This document shows, one piece after another, positions 20,939 to 22,554 of a stretch of 22,554 nt of DNA. The position numbers and the translations under genes were made by a program. Each line of letters opens with the position of its first letter. The stretch's first letter is position 1. The notes under the pieces were generated by a model. That model searched no databases. It was not told the origin of the DNA and saw only the letters and a program-made list of their open reading frames with translations. The DNA is from Liolophura sinensis (lineage: Eukaryota > Mollusca > Polyplacophora > Chitonida > Chitonidae), in contig NW_027018481.1 of assembly GCF_032854445.1 (NCBI RefSeq), positions 1-22,554 of the forward strand. The letters are read 5' to 3'.

Positions 20939-21496
20939 TATGTGCCCTTCGGTAGCCCAGACGACGTCAAATCTTTGGGCCAAGCCCATTTAACTCACCC
21001 AGCAAATGTCTTACTTCTAAGTCGAAGACAATCTCAATGTCTTTATCTACATGTAGAAAAAACCACACCATTTTGTATATAAAAAAAACACAAAGGTACT
21101 TGATACAGTCCGCTGTAAAAAGTACAATTGAACACTGACCCACATCAATAAGGTGCCACAAGATGCGCAATTGGGCCAGGCATCTCCAGCTGTTGAAAAA
21201 TTGCAAATTTCCTTGGTTTTCCATGGAGTAAGAGCCGTTGCTGTGCACGTGATCTTGACATCAATGATTATTTCATTTATGGCTACAGCCAAAAGTACTG
21301 GTCGGAGAGCAACGCGGTTTGCACCATTCGATTTCTCGTCAAAAAATACGTCGGATTAGCCTCTTACCAGCAGCATTGGAACAGTTTTTTAACTTTTGGA
21401 TTTTTGCCTGGTCTTTTTGCGAATTGAAATCGGCTACCCAATTACTATGTACAATCGCGACTGGTCATTATTATGTTCAAACTTTTTATTATAAGT
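20939..21496 (+). repeat. Satellite unit 39 (558 bp), longest unit
   Basis: Single-base gains account for most of the extra length: GAAAAAACC, ATTTTGTAT, CAAAGGTAC, GGTTTTCCATGG, TTATTTCATTTA, TTCAAACTTTTT. GGCTACCCAATTACT replaces GGCTACATTTACT. It is an AGTACTGG unit. Confidence 0.93.
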
Positions 21497-22047
21497 TATG
21501 TGCCCTTCGGTAGCCCAGACGACGTCAAATCTTTGGGCCAAGCCCATTTAACTCACCCAGCAAATGTCTTACTTCTAAGTCGAAGACAATCTCAATGTCT
21601 TTATCTACATGTAGAAAAACCCACACCATTTGTATATAAAAAAACACAAGGTACTTGATACAGTCCGCTGTAAAAAGTACAATTGAACACTGACCCACAT
21701 CAATAAGGTGCCAAAAGATGCGCAATTGGGCCAGGCATCTCCAGCTGTTAAAAAATTGCAAATTTCCTTGGTTTCCATGGAGTAAGAGCCGTTGCTGGGC
21801 ACGTGATCTTGACATCAATGATTATTCATTTGTGGCTACAGCCAAAAAGTATTGGTCGGAGAGCAACGCGGTTTGCACCATTCGATTTCTCGTCAAAAAA
21901 TACGTCGATTAGCCTCTTACCAGCAGCATTGGAACAGTTTTTCTACTTTTGGGTTTTTGCCTGGTCTTTTTGCGAATTGAAATCGGCTACATTTACTATG
22001 TACAATCGCGGACTGGTCATTATTATGTTCAACATTTTATTATAAGT
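21497..22047 (+). repeat. Satellite unit 40 (551 bp), indel-rich
   Basis: It has CAATCTC, CTGTTAAAAAA, TTTTCTAC, ACATTTACT and TTATTATG. Indels include GAAAAACCCAC, GCCAAAAAGTATT, TACGTCGATT and CGCGGACTGG. Confidence 0.93.
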
Positions 22048-22554
22048 TATGTGCCCTTCGGTAGCCCAGACGGACGTCAAATCTTTGGGCCAAGCCCATT
22101 TAACTCACCCCAGCAAATGTCTTACTTCTAAGTCGAAGACAATCTCAATGTCTTTATCTACATGTAGAAAAACCACACCATTTGTATATAAAAAAAACAC
22201 AAGGTACTTGATACAGTCCGCTTGTAAAAAGTACAATTGAACACTGACCCACATCAATAAGGTGCCAAAAGATGCGCAATTGGGCCCAGGCATCTCCAGC
22301 TGTTGAAAAATTGCAAATTTCCTTGGTTTCCATGGAGTAAGAGCCGTTGCTGGGCACGTGATCTTGACATCAATGATTATTCATTTGTGGCTACAGCCAA
22401 AAGTACTGGTCGGAGAGCAACGCGGTTTGCACCATTCGATTTCTCGTCAAAAAATACGTCGGATTAGCCTCTTACCAGCAGCATTGGAACAGTTTTTTAA
22501 ACTTTGGATTTTTGCCTGGTATTTTTTTCTAATTGAAATCGGCTACATTAACTA
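22048..22554 (+). repeat. Partial satellite unit 41, cut by the right edge
   Basis: It has CAATCTC, AGTACTGG and a TTTTTTAAAC tail. Indels include GACGGACGTC, CACCCCAGC, CGCTTGTAAAA, GGGCCCAGG and GTATTTTTTTCTA. It ends at ACATTAACTA, about 45 bases short of a full unit. Confidence 0.93.

Larger units (their letters stand above)
1..22554 (+). repeat. Tandem satellite array, ~550-bp unit, 40 complete plus 2 partial units
   Basis: The motif TATGTGCCC recurs 41 times at 548-558 base spacing (mean 550.2), and the sequence between anchors is nearly the same each time. All units are direct repeats, and no unrelated insertion interrupts them. One counted unit is 41% G+C with 18 CpG. The extent, uniform orientation and lack of conserved coding capacity are what is known of eukaryotic satellite DNA. 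A spacer-type repeat (for example in an rDNA intergenic region) is possible, but no rRNA sequence is present to support it. The array continues beyond both edges, so its total length is unknown. Confidence 0.97.

Noticed and set aside
1-22554. 5S rRNA, histone or rDNA spacer cluster
   Set aside because: A ~550-base tandem period could fit 5S genes, but no 5S, U-snRNA or histone sequence was recognised in the unit on either strand, and no rRNA gene flanks it. A spacer origin cannot be excluded, only not supported.
1-22554. CRISPR or other prokaryotic repeat system
   Set aside because: The unit is 550 bases with no short repeat/unique spacer alternation, and there are no neighbouring genes of any kind.

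Overview
The whole 22,554-base window is one head-to-tail satellite DNA array. A single unit of about 550 bases repeats from the first base to the last, always in the same orientation. I aligned it on the motif TATGTGCCC, which occurs 41 times (first at 41, last at 22048). That gives 40 complete units, a 40-base fragment at the left edge and a 507-base unit cut by the right edge. The mean period is 550.2 bases, and 36 of the 40 units are 549-551 bases long. No unique sequence, protein-coding gene, tRNA, rRNA, CRISPR array or transposon was recognised, and both window edges lie inside the array.

The window looks eukaryotic and non-coding, most likely nuclear constitutive heterochromatin (centromeric, pericentromeric, subtelomeric or sex-chromosome) or a spacer-type repeat. 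One hand-counted unit (2786-3335) is 41% G+C. It keeps 18 CpG dinucleotides, about three quarters of the number expected by chance, so strong CpG decay as in vertebrate satellites is not seen. The species cannot be named from this sequence. The open reading frames (97 codons on the minus strand; 64 and 86 on the plus strand) recur only because the unit recurs, and length changes in A-runs break the longest one in many units.

Regional layout. Units 1-17 (41-9385) form one subfamily set: AGTATTGG in every unit and no ACATTTACT or TTATTATG variants. Within it, a block carrying units 2, 3 and most of 4 recurs 4.95 kb (nine units) downstream as units 11-13. Units 18-31 (9386-17088) are a second set with alternating AGTACTGG and AGTATTGG units, including a four-unit higher-order repeat of about 2.2 kb (11040-13238 and 13239-15438). 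Units 32-37 are a mixed section where the alternation loses phase and resumes. Units 38-41 (20388-22554) return to the second-set types but carry many single-base insertions and deletions, as does the left edge to a lesser degree. This suggests lower consensus quality at the ends of the assembled sequence, or real decay at array edges.

Inside the unit, two stretches are nearly invariant: the first ~55 bases, and a ~110-base core ending at a CACGTG hexamer. A T-rich stretch near the 3' end is highly variable. Between the two invariant stretches sits a 12-base perfect palindrome followed 16 bases later by a TATATAAA box and an A-run of 7-10 bases. This is the most plausible functional module (protein binding, cruciform or satellite transcription), but function is inference only. 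I found no sign of a gene system; the interest of the window is array structure and evolution.
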